Shown here piece by piece: positions 12,549-24,375 of a stretch of 64,000 nucleotides of DNA (position 1 is the first letter of the stretch; each line of letters starts with the position of its first letter). The notes under the pieces were generated by a model, which was given only the letters and a program-made list of their open reading frames with translations, was not told the origin of the DNA and ran no database searches. This stretch comes from Neurospora tetrasperma FGSC 2508. Taxonomy: Eukaryota; Ascomycota; Sordariomycetes; Sordariales; Sordariaceae. Location of the stretch: contig NW_009799179.1 in assembly GCF_000213175.1 (NCBI RefSeq), positions 7,115,981 through 7,179,980 of the forward strand, written 5' to 3'. The translations under genes and the position numbers were made by a program.

Positions 12549-13647
12549 GCGATAGGGAGCAAGAAGGGGGCCGGGTTCTGTATTATAATCGGTGTTACAT
12601 TCCAGCCCAAAATCTGTACTCTAGGGTCGGAGGCTAGACATAGAGCAATCAATTTCCATGCGTACAAGTTTCACGGTACAGGTTCGGTCGGTTAACAGGG
12701 TCACTCAATGATTACTATGGTATGTTGCAGGGCGGGAAAAGCGAGGGAGGTAGAGGCTGTGATTACCACTTCAATTACGGATTTCTGGCATGGTTTGCGA
12801 ATCTTTGACGACATTGTGCTTCACTTGCTTACGCCAGGCGAGAGGATAAGCAGGACAAGAACAGGATTAAACGATGCGAGACTTGCCACGACGCTGGAGT
12901 TGGACGAGACCGCATCCAGGGCTTTTCGCAACACGTTCATCTGCAGCCAAAATCTGTGATGGTGGTATCCGAAGGGTTACCATGAGCCGATTCCTAAATC
13001 GCAGTCTGGAACACGCAGCGTGGTGTTGGGTGTGTTGACAAGAAAGTATACAGACTATTAGGCACCTTGCAACATGAAGATTACACATGCTGTAATGCCT
13101 GCTTTGCTTGGAATCTCTACGCGGGCTGGGCTTCGGCAGGTGGCACAGACCAACCGGAGCCGGGAGCTGGGGTCACGGTACGGACCTGAGATGAGACAGG
13201 TGTGACAGGGCAGTGGATGCCGGGGTACGTACTTTGCTTCGCTACCTACGCAGTAGGTAGCTAATGCCCGGCCTTATCGTGTTGGTGGCGATCGATTTTA
13301 GCGCAGGTGGGTGCAGTGCGCACGGGGCAACAAAGCCTTTCAGCCAAACAGCAGTCGAACTTTTGGCACTTTAACGTGACGTCCAGTGCAAACTCGGGCC
13401 GGTGACCATCCTAAGCACCGCCCTTGTTCTGTCGCGCCTTGTCTTGATCTGACCTCCCCGTCTGACCCTTTCCTATCTGCAGATCCCTCCCCCGAACACA
13501 TTCCCCCCGGTTGTTCGGTTGCTGCACGCTCTCTTCGACTCGCTGTCTGCGAAGCGAACTTGCGCCGGTCGGAGGCGGCATATATCCATCAGCTGCGAAT
13601 CAGTACTTTTACACCTCAACATCGAATTCTCCGTCTTTATCGCGGTC
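12549..13647. other. Spacer with a 9-bp-arm hairpin
   Basis: Holds the MPP-beta 3' UTR and the Cox24/mS38 promoter. A perfect inverted repeat lies at 13241-13261: GCTACCTAC, a 3-nt loop, GTAGGTAGC. The final 150 bp are C-rich, as in a leader. No gene was recognised. Confidence 0.55.
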
Positions 13648-14742
13648 ATGATTCCCCAATCCGTCCGACGGGTTGTGGCTGCCGCGCCGCAGTCGCCCGT
13701 TGTCTCCTCTCTGGCAGCCTCGTCCGCCCCTCGCGCCGGCGCCTCCTATATACTCTCGTCCTATCAGCCCAATGCCCTGCAAAAGCGACGATACTCTTCC
13801 TCCAAGCCGTCCAGCCCCGATGACGGTTCCTCCAGGGCCTTCGCTGCCCGCGCCTCTGTGCCCGCCGCCGGCACCTCCAAGACTCCTGGAGAGAAGCGCA
13901 AGCGCAAGGCGAAGGAGCCGGTCATGCCGCCACTCCCCAGCGTGCCCAGCACCAGGCATATCAAGGACGAGGGTTTGTTTATCCGCGCCTTTTGTTGCAC
14001 AGGTTTAGAGTCAGGTCGCTAACAAGACGTTCTAGCGCTCGCCCTTTCAACGTTCTTCGCCCTCCACAGGCCGATTTCAGTCACTCAACTTCTTCCCAAG
14101 ACCGTGACCGAGGAGTCATTCGCCGAGATCTTCAACCACCGCAAGGGACATAAGGCGACCGATGTCCTTTCGACCTTGTCGCAGGCCGTACACGATCTCG
14201 AGTCGCCCATGTCTGGGCTTAGGCTCTCCGATAACGATGTCGAAGACGGCTCTACCAAGATCAGCCTGAAGCACCCCGACGGCACCGAGTCCGATGTCTA
14301 CTTTCAGCTAAACTCCATGTCCGGCCACTTCCTTCCCTTCAGCCCTCCTCCGCCGCCGGAGCCTATCGCTGAGGTTGACGAGGCCGCTGCGGAGGCCGAA
14401 GCCTCTGCTGCTATCGCCGAGGAAATTGCCGCCGCCGAGCAGGAGCCGGAAACGCGCGTGTACAAGGCGGTTGTCACGATTGAGGAGACGAGGAATACCA
14501 ACGGCCAGTACAAGATCATGGCACACAGCCCACAACTCGTCGAGGACGATGCTGTGCAGCCGCGCAGCTTCCTGGAGCGCCTCGCCCTGCGCCAGATTCG
14601 CTATGAGGAAGCTCGCCAGCAGCAGGGGATCATGCATGCTATCAGCGTGCGCAGGCAAAAGAAGCTGAAGATCAAGAAGAAGAAGTACAAGAAGCTCATG
14701 CGCAGGACAAGAAACGAGCGTCGCAAGCAGGATAGACTCTAA
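13648..14742 (+). CDS. Mitochondrial small-subunit protein mS38 / Cox24
   Basis: Two exons, 13648-13972 and 14036-14742, with a 63-nt intron give 343 residues. The N-terminus is rich in Arg/Ala/Ser with no acidic residue for about 55 residues, as in a mitochondrial presequence. A Pro-rich linker and an acidic Ala/Glu helix follow. The extreme C-terminus is a dense basic segment (ISVRRQKKLKIKKKKYKK, then LMRRTRNERRKQDRL), which is the DUF1713/AURKAIP1 signature of Cox24/mS38. In yeast this protein is needed for COX1 mRNA processing and sits on the mitoribosomal small subunit. It lies in tandem about 1.1 kb downstream of MPP-beta, though no shared regulation is visible. An upstream in-frame ATG at 13519 would add 43 residues and is less likely because it spoils the presequence. 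Confidence 0.85.
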
Positions 14743-15352
14743 ACCACGCAAGGGTTAATCCGGCCGGTAGATGCTTATTTTCTTTTTCTATACCTCACCT
14801 GCAATGTACAATATCCTCTCCATATACTCACGCTCACGCTGACTAACCACCAGGTGCCTCGTTATCCAGTGATCACTGTGCATTGTTTGAAAGCTTCATG
14901 GCTTCACTTGCTTAGTTTTTTTTAACGGGGATGTTCTCTTGGTTGGCTTTCTTTGGTCTCAGCATATTTGCACTTTTGAGAACACAAAAGAGGCAAGCTC
15001 TGTAGGTTAAGTAGGTATCAGTCGTAAGTAGCAGAAGAGATCAATATCCTATCAGAATACGCTTAATAGACTCCGTGTAACACCTTTGATGTGTGTGTTG
15101 CGTCCACTGATTGATTGAGCGTAGGCCTTTTCATTACCCTGTCAGTTGCTCTTCAGGCACCATGCGTTCTCGCTTGTCATGGGTCACCTCTCAAACGACG
15201 TATTACGAGTTCTTGTTGGGTAGGAAAGACTATCATGCATCCGTCCATTAGTTCTAAGATGCCAAACGCCCCGGTGTAACCCATTCTATATTCTTGATCA
15301 TTGACTCATAGCTCAGCTTACCATCCCCTTTCCCTCACATTATTCCAGCCCC
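14743..15352. other. Convergent 3' spacer
   Basis: AT-leaning region between two convergent genes. It has several T-rich patches that can serve 3'-end formation. No gene was recognised. Confidence 0.5.
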
Positions 15353-17075
15353 TCAAGCAACACTCTTCCTCAGATACTCCAACCACTGCTCCAGGGTCCA
15401 GCTAGAACTAACCTCCCCTGCCACCACCCCATCGAGAATCACCGTAGGACTCACATGCACGCCCACCAGTCTCGCCATCTTGATCACTGTCTTCAAATCA
15501 TTCGTCACCGCATTGCCCACATTTAAACTTCCATCATCTCCCTTCTCCGTCGGGATAGCCAACAGCTCATACAACTCCCTCTCATCAACCCCCGCGCTTT
15601 GGGAAGCTAACTTCGCCAGCCGCTTATACGTCTCATTCCGCGTCTCGTTCACCAGTGAAACGTCGAAATAAGCCTTCTGGTCTTTGAACAGAGCCGCGCT
15701 GAAGTCCCAGAATTTGGTGGGGGCTAGACGTTGTACGGCGAGCCCGGCTTCGTGGGTTAGGGTGGAGGAAGGGTGCCAGGGTTGGATTTGGTGGCGAAAG
15801 ATGAATTGGACTTTTGAGCCGAGGTCGGCGTGCTCGGAGCGGAGAGAGGGGAGGAGGGTGGTGTAAAGGGTGTTGTAGATTTCTATTGTTTGGGTTGGGG
15901 AATCGTGTTATTCATGTGATTGCTTTTTTTTTTNTTTTTTNNNNNNNNNNNNNNNNNNNNNNNNNNNNNNNNNNNNNNNNNNNNNNNNNNNNNNNNNNNN
16001 NNNNNNNNNNNNNNNNNNNNNNNNNNNNNNNNNNNNNNNNNNNNNNNNNNNNNNNNNNNNNNNNNNNNNNNNNNNNNNNNNNNNNNNNNNNNNNNNNNNN
16101 NNNNNNNNNNNNNNNNNNNNNNNNNNNNNNNNNNNNNNNNNNNNNNNNNNNNNNNNNNNNNNNNNNNNNNNNNNNNNNNNNNNNNNNNNNNNNNNNNNNN
16201 NNNNNNNNNNNNNNNNNNNNNNNNNNNNNNNNNNNNNNNNNNNNNNNNNNNNNNNNNNNNNNNNNNNNNNNNNNNNNNNNNNNNNNNNNNNNNNNNNNNN
16301 NNNNNNNNNNNNNNNNNNNNNNNNNNNNNNNNNNNNNNNNNNNNNNNNNNNNNNNNNNNNNNNNNNNNNNNNNNNNNNNNNNNNNNNNNNNNNNNNNNNN
16401 NNNNNNNNNNNNNNNNNNNNNNNNNNNNNNNNNNNNNNNNNNNNNNNNNNNNNNNNNNNNNNNNNNNNNNNNNNNNNNNNNNNNNNNNNNNNNNNNNNNN
16501 NNNNNNNNNNNNNNNNNNNNNNNNNNNNNNNNNNNNNNNNNNNNNNNNNNNNNNNNNNNNNNNNNNNNNNNNNNNNNNNNNNNNNNNNNNNNNNNNNNNN
16601 NNNNNNNNNNNNNNNNNNNNNNNNNNNNNNNNNNNNNNNNNNNNNNNNNNNNNNNNNNNNNNNNNNNNNNNNNNNNNNNNNNNNNNNNNNNNNNNNNNNN
16701 NNNNNNNNNNNNNNNNNNNNNNNNNNNNNNNNNNNNNNNNNNNNNNNNNNNNNNNNNNNNNNNNNNNNNNNNNNNNNNNNNNNNNNNNNNNNNNNNNNNN
16801 NNNNNNNNNNNNNNNNNNNNNNNNNNNNNNNNNNNNNNNNNNNNNNNNNNNNNNNNNNNNNNNNNNTTTTTTTTTTTTTTTGGAAGAGCATGTATGGAAA
16901 GATGAATGGATGGATGGATGGTTTGGGTTGGAGAATGTGACTTACTAGCTGAGAAAGGACAAACGTAGTCGAGAAAGATCTCGACGGTGTGGAGTGGCTG
17001 GGTAGGAAAAGAGCTAGCACCGGCTCCCTCGGTGGGGATGAAACGGTGGCCGGCGAACTTTGGAGGAAGAGCCAT
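15353..17075 (-). CDS. DsbA-like thioredoxin-fold protein; intron contains an assembly gap
   Basis: Exon 1 (17075-16946) encodes MALPPKFAGHRF...VEIFLDYVCPFSA. Exon 2 (15882-15353) begins in the completing phase, so the junction reads CPFSAKIYNTL. The product is 219 residues. The DYVCPFSAKIY stretch is typical of fungal DsbA-like thioredoxin-fold proteins. Only one Cys is present (CPFS instead of CxxC), so it is probably not a classical dithiol oxidase. The C-terminal half contains HVSPTVILDG, the cis-Pro loop of the fold. The single intron (15883-16945) is 1063 nt as assembled, 926 of them the N run, so its real length is unknown. Because exon 2 starts exactly in phase, I see no need for extra exons in the gap, but one cannot be excluded. 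Confidence 0.8.
15923..16881. other. Assembly gap of 926 N flanked by T homopolymers
   Basis: N fills 15941-16866, with one more N at 15934. The gap is bordered on the left by an 11-nt and a 6-nt T run and on the right by a 15-nt T run (16867-16881). It lies wholly inside the intron of the DsbA-like gene. Sequencing probably failed in a long A/T homopolymer, so the N count need not be the true length. Confidence 0.95.
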
Positions 17076-17499
17076 CGTGGGGCTGGTAAAGGCGCGGCTT
17101 GGGTTGTGGGATAGCGTAAAGGGTAGAGGAATCAATAAATCACTTCAAGTGGTCAAATGGGAGTCTGAACAATAATGGTGCTGAAGTTGTGTGGAAGTTC
17201 TGAGAAGTGGACGACTGTCTTTTTAAGATGAACATTTAGACGCAGAGGAGGAGACAATGATATGCAGCCGAATGAATTTGGAATTGTGTGGTACCTATGG
17301 AATTGGTCAAGAACCAACGAGCAATGGTCGACGATGCCGCTGCGATGATGCCATCGACTGGGGACTTGCTGTGAAATACCTTTATGGCTAGAGACGGGAG
17401 GAGTCGTAAATGAATGAATGAATGTATTTTTCGACTACGTTCTATTACCGAGAGATAATAAGTCGTGCTTGCGACGACGGCGTGGCAAAGGTATAAAAA
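17076..17499. other. Promoter side of the DsbA-like gene, bordering the RIP block
   Basis: Ordinary GC sequence upstream of the leftward DsbA-like gene, with short ATGA/GATG tetranucleotide runs (for example 17409-17424). Composition changes abruptly to AT-rich at about 17500-17540. Confidence 0.5.
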
Positions 17500-20400
17500 G
17501 CGGGAAAAAAAGCCTTATAGGGAGGACGGTCGAACCCTATCCTATCCGTACGCTGGAAAAACCCTTATATATCCTATCCTAATTAGACTATCTACTCCAA
17601 ACCCCCTAACCCTAATAGTGTATATACCTCCTTGAAAGGAATAAGTACGTTATTTAAGTTAAATATTTCTATTTTAACTACCCTTATTCCTCTATAGCTT
17701 TATCCTCCTCCTATTATTTAAATCCTTATATATTCCTAATCTTTTAAAGCTTTTATTCTTATAATAAATATAGCGTAATTAATATTAAACGCCTATAGGG
17801 TATCTACCACCGTATTAGGGTTACGGTAAATAATAATTAAGTAGGTAAAAAAGTGACTTTTTTTTTGTAAAGCGCTATATATATAATATTTAAACGCCTT
17901 TTAAAGGTAGTAGAATTGTTTGTAATATAAATAGAAGTCCTAATATCTTATTCTTTTATTAATTTATTAGGCGAAGTATAACCGGAGGAGTATAAAGTAG
18001 GGGTTATATTTATACTAGGGGAGGTCCGTTAAGTACCCTAACTTATTTATAGTTTAGTAAAGTTCTAAATTAATTTTTAATAATAGAATTTATTTCCCCT
18101 TTATTCTAAGTAGGGGGGCTACTTTAAGTGCGAATTACTATTATAGGGCGGAGAGGCGGAGGAGGTAGAATTTATTAGAGGGTTCTTCGGAAGGTACTTA
18201 TAAATCTATAAGGGAATATAATTATAATTATCTTTAGAGGGGGTTATATTTAAAATATTAAATAAAGGAAGAATTACTTAGTAGAGTATATAGGTAGGCT
18301 ATAGTTTTAAATACCTTTCGTCCTAGGATTTCTATTAGTATAATATTAAATAGTTAGAAGGAAATTTATTTAAAGATAGTACGCTAAATAAGTATTATTT
18401 TATAGAGGGCTTTAGAAATAGCTATCTCTAATTTATAGAGCGTAGACGAAATATTAGTAGATATTAGTATCCCTTTAGTCCCTAATTTATAAAAGCTTAA
18501 AAAGAGAGTAATTATACTATAAATAAGGGTAGGGAGGAAATATATAACGAAAATATATTTTAAGGAATTAAATAGTATACTATAAGAGATTTAATTATTT
18601 CGGGCTATGAAATTAATAATTATTATTATTTTAAAGACCTTTTTATAAATTTAGGTAGTTAGGGATAGTTTCGTATTTAAATAGACGTTGAATTATCTTA
18701 TTTCTTTTTATAAGCAGACTTACTTTATTAAAATATTAATAATAATATAGGCGGGGTTACGCTAAATTTTCTTTATATTTTTACTTTTAAATAGAAGGTA
18801 GAAGGCTTCCGTTTTTTTATAATCGATTTTAAAATTTAGGGCTACTATATATTTATATAAATTAGTAGCCCGGCGGATCGTTATATAGAAGATTTATATT
18901 ACGTTTCTACTAATTGTAAAGTAGGCGATATCGTTTGTATAGGAGAAAGCGGGCCATTATATTCTTTTAGGGAATAATATAATAAAAAGGAGAAAAAGTA
19001 TAGGCGATTATAGTAAACCCTATAGGAGGTTATTATAAATATAAAACCTATTATTTATTTATTAGAAAACGAAGCTCCTATTTATATAAAAGTTATAAAT
19101 AAGGTTAGTAAGGGTCGGGGGCTATCTCTAACCTTTAAGAATTTTAATAAATTTATTTATTTTAATAAATAGGAAAATTGAATCGATATTAAAAGTAAGG
19201 ATTATATTATATTAATTAAAGCGGTTAACCCCTTCTATATTATAAATAAATATAATAATTAGGTCTATAATTAATTGTATTGAAAAGGCTCCTACGGAGT
19301 CCCTTAGAATAAAATTTATATTAAAGGTTATTATTATTATTCTATAAATTATAAATTTCTTAATACTTTTATTGATAGTAGAGAGGAGGGCTATAAATCG
19401 TTAGCCCTTATAATTATATAGGTCCCGGCTGGGTTTAGAGAGGGTAACGACCTTTACCCTTTTAAATAGGGTTAAGAATTTATTTAAATAGAAGGAAGCT
19501 TATATAATTACCCTAAGGTAAGGGAGGATTGCGTTTTATATAGTTTTTAGGGTATTAAGGGTAATTTTATCCGGGCTTAGAATATTAAATTTATAATATA
19601 AGAAAACTTCCTAGAATTCCTTATCTAATAGCGGTTTTAGGGCTTATATAATAATATTTGGAGGAAGAATATTATTTTTATAGTTATATAAAAGAAGGGC
19701 GTCCTTATTTAGAGGGCGGAAGGTTGTATATATTAAATATATTATAATTTCTTCTAGGTAGGTGAATTTTCATTCTAATATATTAATTAATATAGATCGG
19801 TCGTTTAGTAAATTATTCTTCTATTTTAAAATATTATTTAAATTTTTAAAGGATTTAGTATTATTAATCCTATCCTTATAGAAGGACGTACGGGTTTTTC
19901 TATAAACCTTATAGTATACCGCTAGGTTAGTCTCTTTTATTTTAATTAAAGAAGGATTCTATTATAGTATATTCTTAGACTATCCTCTAATTAGAATAGA
20001 ATATTCCCTAATTGTACCTTTAAAGGTATTTATAAATATTTAAATAAATTTATTAAATTCTATTACTATAGAAGGGATTAAGGGTTATTATAGGAATTAT
20101 TTAATAAGTACTAAAATAGTATTATTTATCTATTCTAGAGGTAAAAGGTATTTTTAAGGGGGTAGGGTAATTTTAATAATAGGAATAGTAATAATAAGTT
20201 TCTTATAGTTTAATATTTATACCCCAACTTTTATATATATTCTATTTATACCGAACGCTAAATTTATAATAAATTCGCTTTAAATATATTTATAAATAAG
20301 TACGCCCGGGGTATTAAAGAGGTAGAGGCCGAATATAATTATAAAATTATTAAGTTTAATACCGTAGGGGGAATTATAAAAGTAGGGATCTTATATATAA

Positions 20401-22620
20401 TAATATATATTAAAATTTCTAATAATAAATAAATAGAATATTAGGGCTTCCGGTAAATATATTTTAATAGGTTCTATTCATTTATCCTATAGGTATTAAT
20501 ATACGTTAGTAATATCGGCGCCTTAAACCGAAGTAGTAATAATATATATTAAAAGAGTAGTAATAATTATAAATTAATACGTTTTTATAATATAAATTAT
20601 TATATATATATTATAGTTATTAAACTTAATAATATAAAAACCGGGGTACTTATAGAGTCGGCTTTGAATAATTAGGGGCTTTTAAATATAGATTATTAGA
20701 ATCTAGTTATTAATTATCTATTCGAATATATTATTAATATTCGCTAGGGACTTTTAAATATTAATAAATATAATTTTAAATTCTTCTATTATAGGGTAAA
20801 GGTAAGGGGGGATATAGGTTATTCTTTAGCGTTTTTATTATTTATATAAGGCTAAAATAATTAGGAGGGGGTTTAAGGGCAGATAGCGGCTATTAGGAAA
20901 CGTCCTTTAAAGAAATTACTTTAAATTTTGGTTAGAGTCCTATTATTATTAGAGGAACCTCTACTTATAGAAAGCACTCTAATATAAAGAGTAGGAGGGG
21001 GTTAATTAAAAGAGAAGGAGGCGCTATAGCCTTCTATACTTAATAAATTAAAGTACTGCCTATTAATCTCCTTCTATACTACTACTTTAATATATATTAT
21101 TTTTAAATTAAGAGATAGGGCTAATATAAATATAATTATAAACGGAGGTAGGGTATTAAAATAAAGGGATAGTTAGGTTAGAATTAATTAAGGAGATAAG
21201 GTAATTATAATTAGGGTAGGGCTAGGTTCGGGGGTATTAATGGGGGGTAAATCCTTAAAGGAAGTATTATTATTTTTATTAATTATAATAGCCTCCTAAA
21301 TTATAATATCCGCGTCCGCTTCCCTTACTTTTTTAAATTCGTAAATAACCGCCTTATTAACTGCCTTACTTACTTTATAAGTACTAGAATATTATTCCAA
21401 TATAAATTTAATAATATAATTATTCTTAATTTTAGGGAAGATTAGGCAATTAGAATAACTAAATTAAAGGGGGCTTAAATAATTAGGGTATTAGGAGATT
21501 AATTTATATATATCCTAATAAATAATAGAGGGGGTATTATACTCTTTATAAATTAAAGTAAAAATATATTTAATAGTATAGTATAAACCAAAATATCGTT
21601 CATAGGTATTAATTTATAGGTTCCATTCTATTATATAGGCTGACTTAGAATTAAAAATTTAGAAAAATTATATTTTCTTTAAGAAGATAATAATATAATT
21701 ATTAAGGGTCTTAATTTTAATAATTTTAATTTATTATTTAATAGTAATAAAAACTTCCTATTTAATATATAATTCCGTATTATAAACGCTATTATAGGCA
21801 AAGAATTTAAAGGGGACGCTTATAAAGTAGTACAATACTAATTTAATTTCGAATTCAATCTAGTAATATAGGATTTTTTTACTAAATTTAATAAAGGTAA
21901 ATTATTAATCGGGGGTAATAGCTTTAATATAAAATCCAAATTATATTAGGTAGATCTTCTTAATATATTAGTAAAGGAATTTAATTTCTTTAATAATATA
22001 GAAAATAACTCCTTCGAATATTATTTTCCGAAGGTCTATATCCGGGGCAGATTTAAAGAAAATCCTATAACCCTCTTTATAAATAGTAATAATATTAGAG
22101 GGAGGGGGGGATTTATAATTAATATTATTGATAGAAGTAAATAGGCCGGTTATCTTAATCCTATTTTTCTTATTAATAACCTTTTACTATATTATATTTA
22201 TGTCCTTAGTAAGTATTTAGACCGTTATTTAATTAAATAGGGCTAGGGGTATAGCTACCTATAATTGGATAAGCCTAATTTCATTAATAATCTTTATTAA
22301 GAGAGATATTAGGAGGGAAATTATTTAAGGAGGAAAGGGAGGAGGCGTTGGGGGAATAGAGTAATAAATCGTTATAAGGTTTTCTATATAAAAGAAAGAG
22401 CGTAGGAAATTATAAAATTAAATACGAAGGGGGGTAGCCGCCCTTTTTTAGGCAGAAGAATCGAAGGAATCGTATATATTAGTAATAACTTCGATAAATT
22501 TTTTAATAATTTAGAAGCGCGCCTAGAAGCTTTCGATAAACTCTTCGTTTACTTTATATAGGGTAGTAATAATATTATTTTAAAAGGGCGCTATTATAGC
22601 TATTTTAAGGGAGAGAAGAT
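17500..22620. repeat. AT-rich, RIP-mutated repeat fossil, family unassigned
   Basis: About 5.1 kb with sharp edges on both sides. The sequence is dominated by TpA, while CpA and TpG are nearly absent. The remaining C and G sit mostly in CpG, CC/GG and CT/AG contexts. This is the footprint of repeat-induced point mutation acting on both strands, which requires that the region was once duplicated. No reading frame of 60 codons or more survives on either strand. I see no convincing terminal inverted repeats, long terminal repeats or target-site duplication by eye, and no recognisable protein, so I do not assign a family. It is heavily broken and looks old. An RIP-hit mobile element is most likely; a duplicated host segment is possible. 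Confidence 0.85.
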
Positions 22621-24375
22621 CGCCGGGCCCGTTTTAGGAGGTGGGAAAAGTCGTAATAACTGTCTTGGTGTTTTGGCGACGGTTTAGGATACCCAGTCCT
22701 AATTGGTTTACTCTCGAAAAACATCCTCTGATTGGCCGAAGCCAGTCCTAGAAAAAATAATTCGGGAGAAGGTAGGGAGGAGTCGTGAGCAGGGCATGGG
22801 TAGAGTAAGCAATGCAATTAGGGGTAGCTACCTTATCTCTACACTACATATATTGATAGCTGCAGCTCATGGTCTACTTCAACGAGGGGCACTATTGCAC
22901 CACGCAACCTTACAAATCACAATGCCCCGTCTCTACACTACTCCTCTCACTGCCCTGACGTTTCATAAATTCCAAATCTTGGGAGTTTCCCGTTCCCTTT
23001 CCAAACAATTAATAGTTCCACAACGAGGACAGTGGACCGAAGAGCACATCAATAGTATTTATATACCCAGTCTGGCTAACATCCAATACGGAAGTTCCAC
23101 GCCACACTGAGCATACATCACAGACTACCATAACCGAGGGAACTGATCACAGAATGGATTTTTTAGAGGTTGACAAATTGAATTCGTGTTCGTCCCGTGC
23201 CCGTGCAAGTGCAACAATCAACCGGAGTAGAACAACCGATTTCGTCAACGTTTGTATATACCCTTACTCAGGTCCTGTAAAAGTGGTGATATGGAACTAA
23301 CTGCCCTTGCCCGCCTGATGTCATGTTGTCAGTATCAAATTGTCGCACTAGATATGAAGCATCTATACCTCCGATATGTATCCTTTTCGCACACAAGAGA
23401 GCCACAAGGGTCTTATTGACGGTCTAGATCTTTCATGATTGTCGCAGGCGATTTCTAGACAGAGTTCAAGGGAATGTCATCACTTGTCATATGTCCTTGT
23501 CACAGGCGAGGATAGCGTTGCTGGTACCCATCGTCTGGAATACGGCAAGATGGTATACTTCAACATTAACCCCGTGAAGATTGGGGGTTGGATGGAGATT
23601 GAGAATTTGGCGTTCTGGATCTTTTGCGATGTACTGTGTGCACTCGTCTGGGTTCGAAGCGCTCCTGTTGCTTTGTACTTGTGCGTTAGGAAAAACCTTT
23701 AATCCGAAAACTGCTGGTCCGACTTCATTCTGATAATGTTAGATTTACCTTGCTCAGTAACTCATTTAGGATGCTTGAATTGCGAAAATGTCTCGTAAAC
23801 ACCAGGTAGAGGTATGATGAAGTCGAGTTGACATGTGAAGAGACGGCCAGGTTTCTTGTGCTACCTAGACCGTTCAGGGTACAATTACGACCACATAATA
23901 TGCGGGCATGGCAAAGTGAAATGATCTTGATTTGAGCACACGGGTATCGGAACTTGTATATTCTTCTTCGTAACGAGATCGCATGTGGTGAAATCCTAGG
24001 CAAGAGCATTCATAACCTTTCCAGTAGAGGGATAACTATGAGGAGAGAGGAGCTACTAAGCGTTTTTTATGCAACAGCCGTTCGCATGTCCTCCCAAACC
24101 TAAGAATACCACGAAGAACATGCATACAAAGCTCCAGAAACAAGTACAAATGATAAACGAATATCACAACTTTCTTTAATCACATAGAAGACGGCAGGTG
24201 GGAATGAAAATCGACGGGCAACAAACGCCATACTGAGGTTATGCCCAAGTCCTCAACAGTTTATTATCAGTGACACCGGCCGTCATGATCCGATTGGATC
24301 TTTACCGACCCTGAGGTCGGCTATTGAACGCATGCTCGGTTCACTCCAGCCACCCATCGCCTTCACTGACCGAGT
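22621..24375. other. Spacer between the RIP block and NOG2
   Basis: GC content returns to normal at about 22620. The 1.75 kb holds only short open frames without motifs. Its right end is the 3' region of NOG2. No RNA gene was recognised. Confidence 0.5.

Noticed and set aside
15814-17135. Open frames of 340-407 codons spanning the gap
   Set aside because: They consist almost entirely of N; only the flanking codons are real and they are explained by the two exons of the DsbA-like gene.
17500-22620. Assigning the AT-rich block to a named transposon or virus-like family
   Set aside because: No terminal repeats or recognisable domains can be seen in the mutated sequence; naming a family would be a guess.
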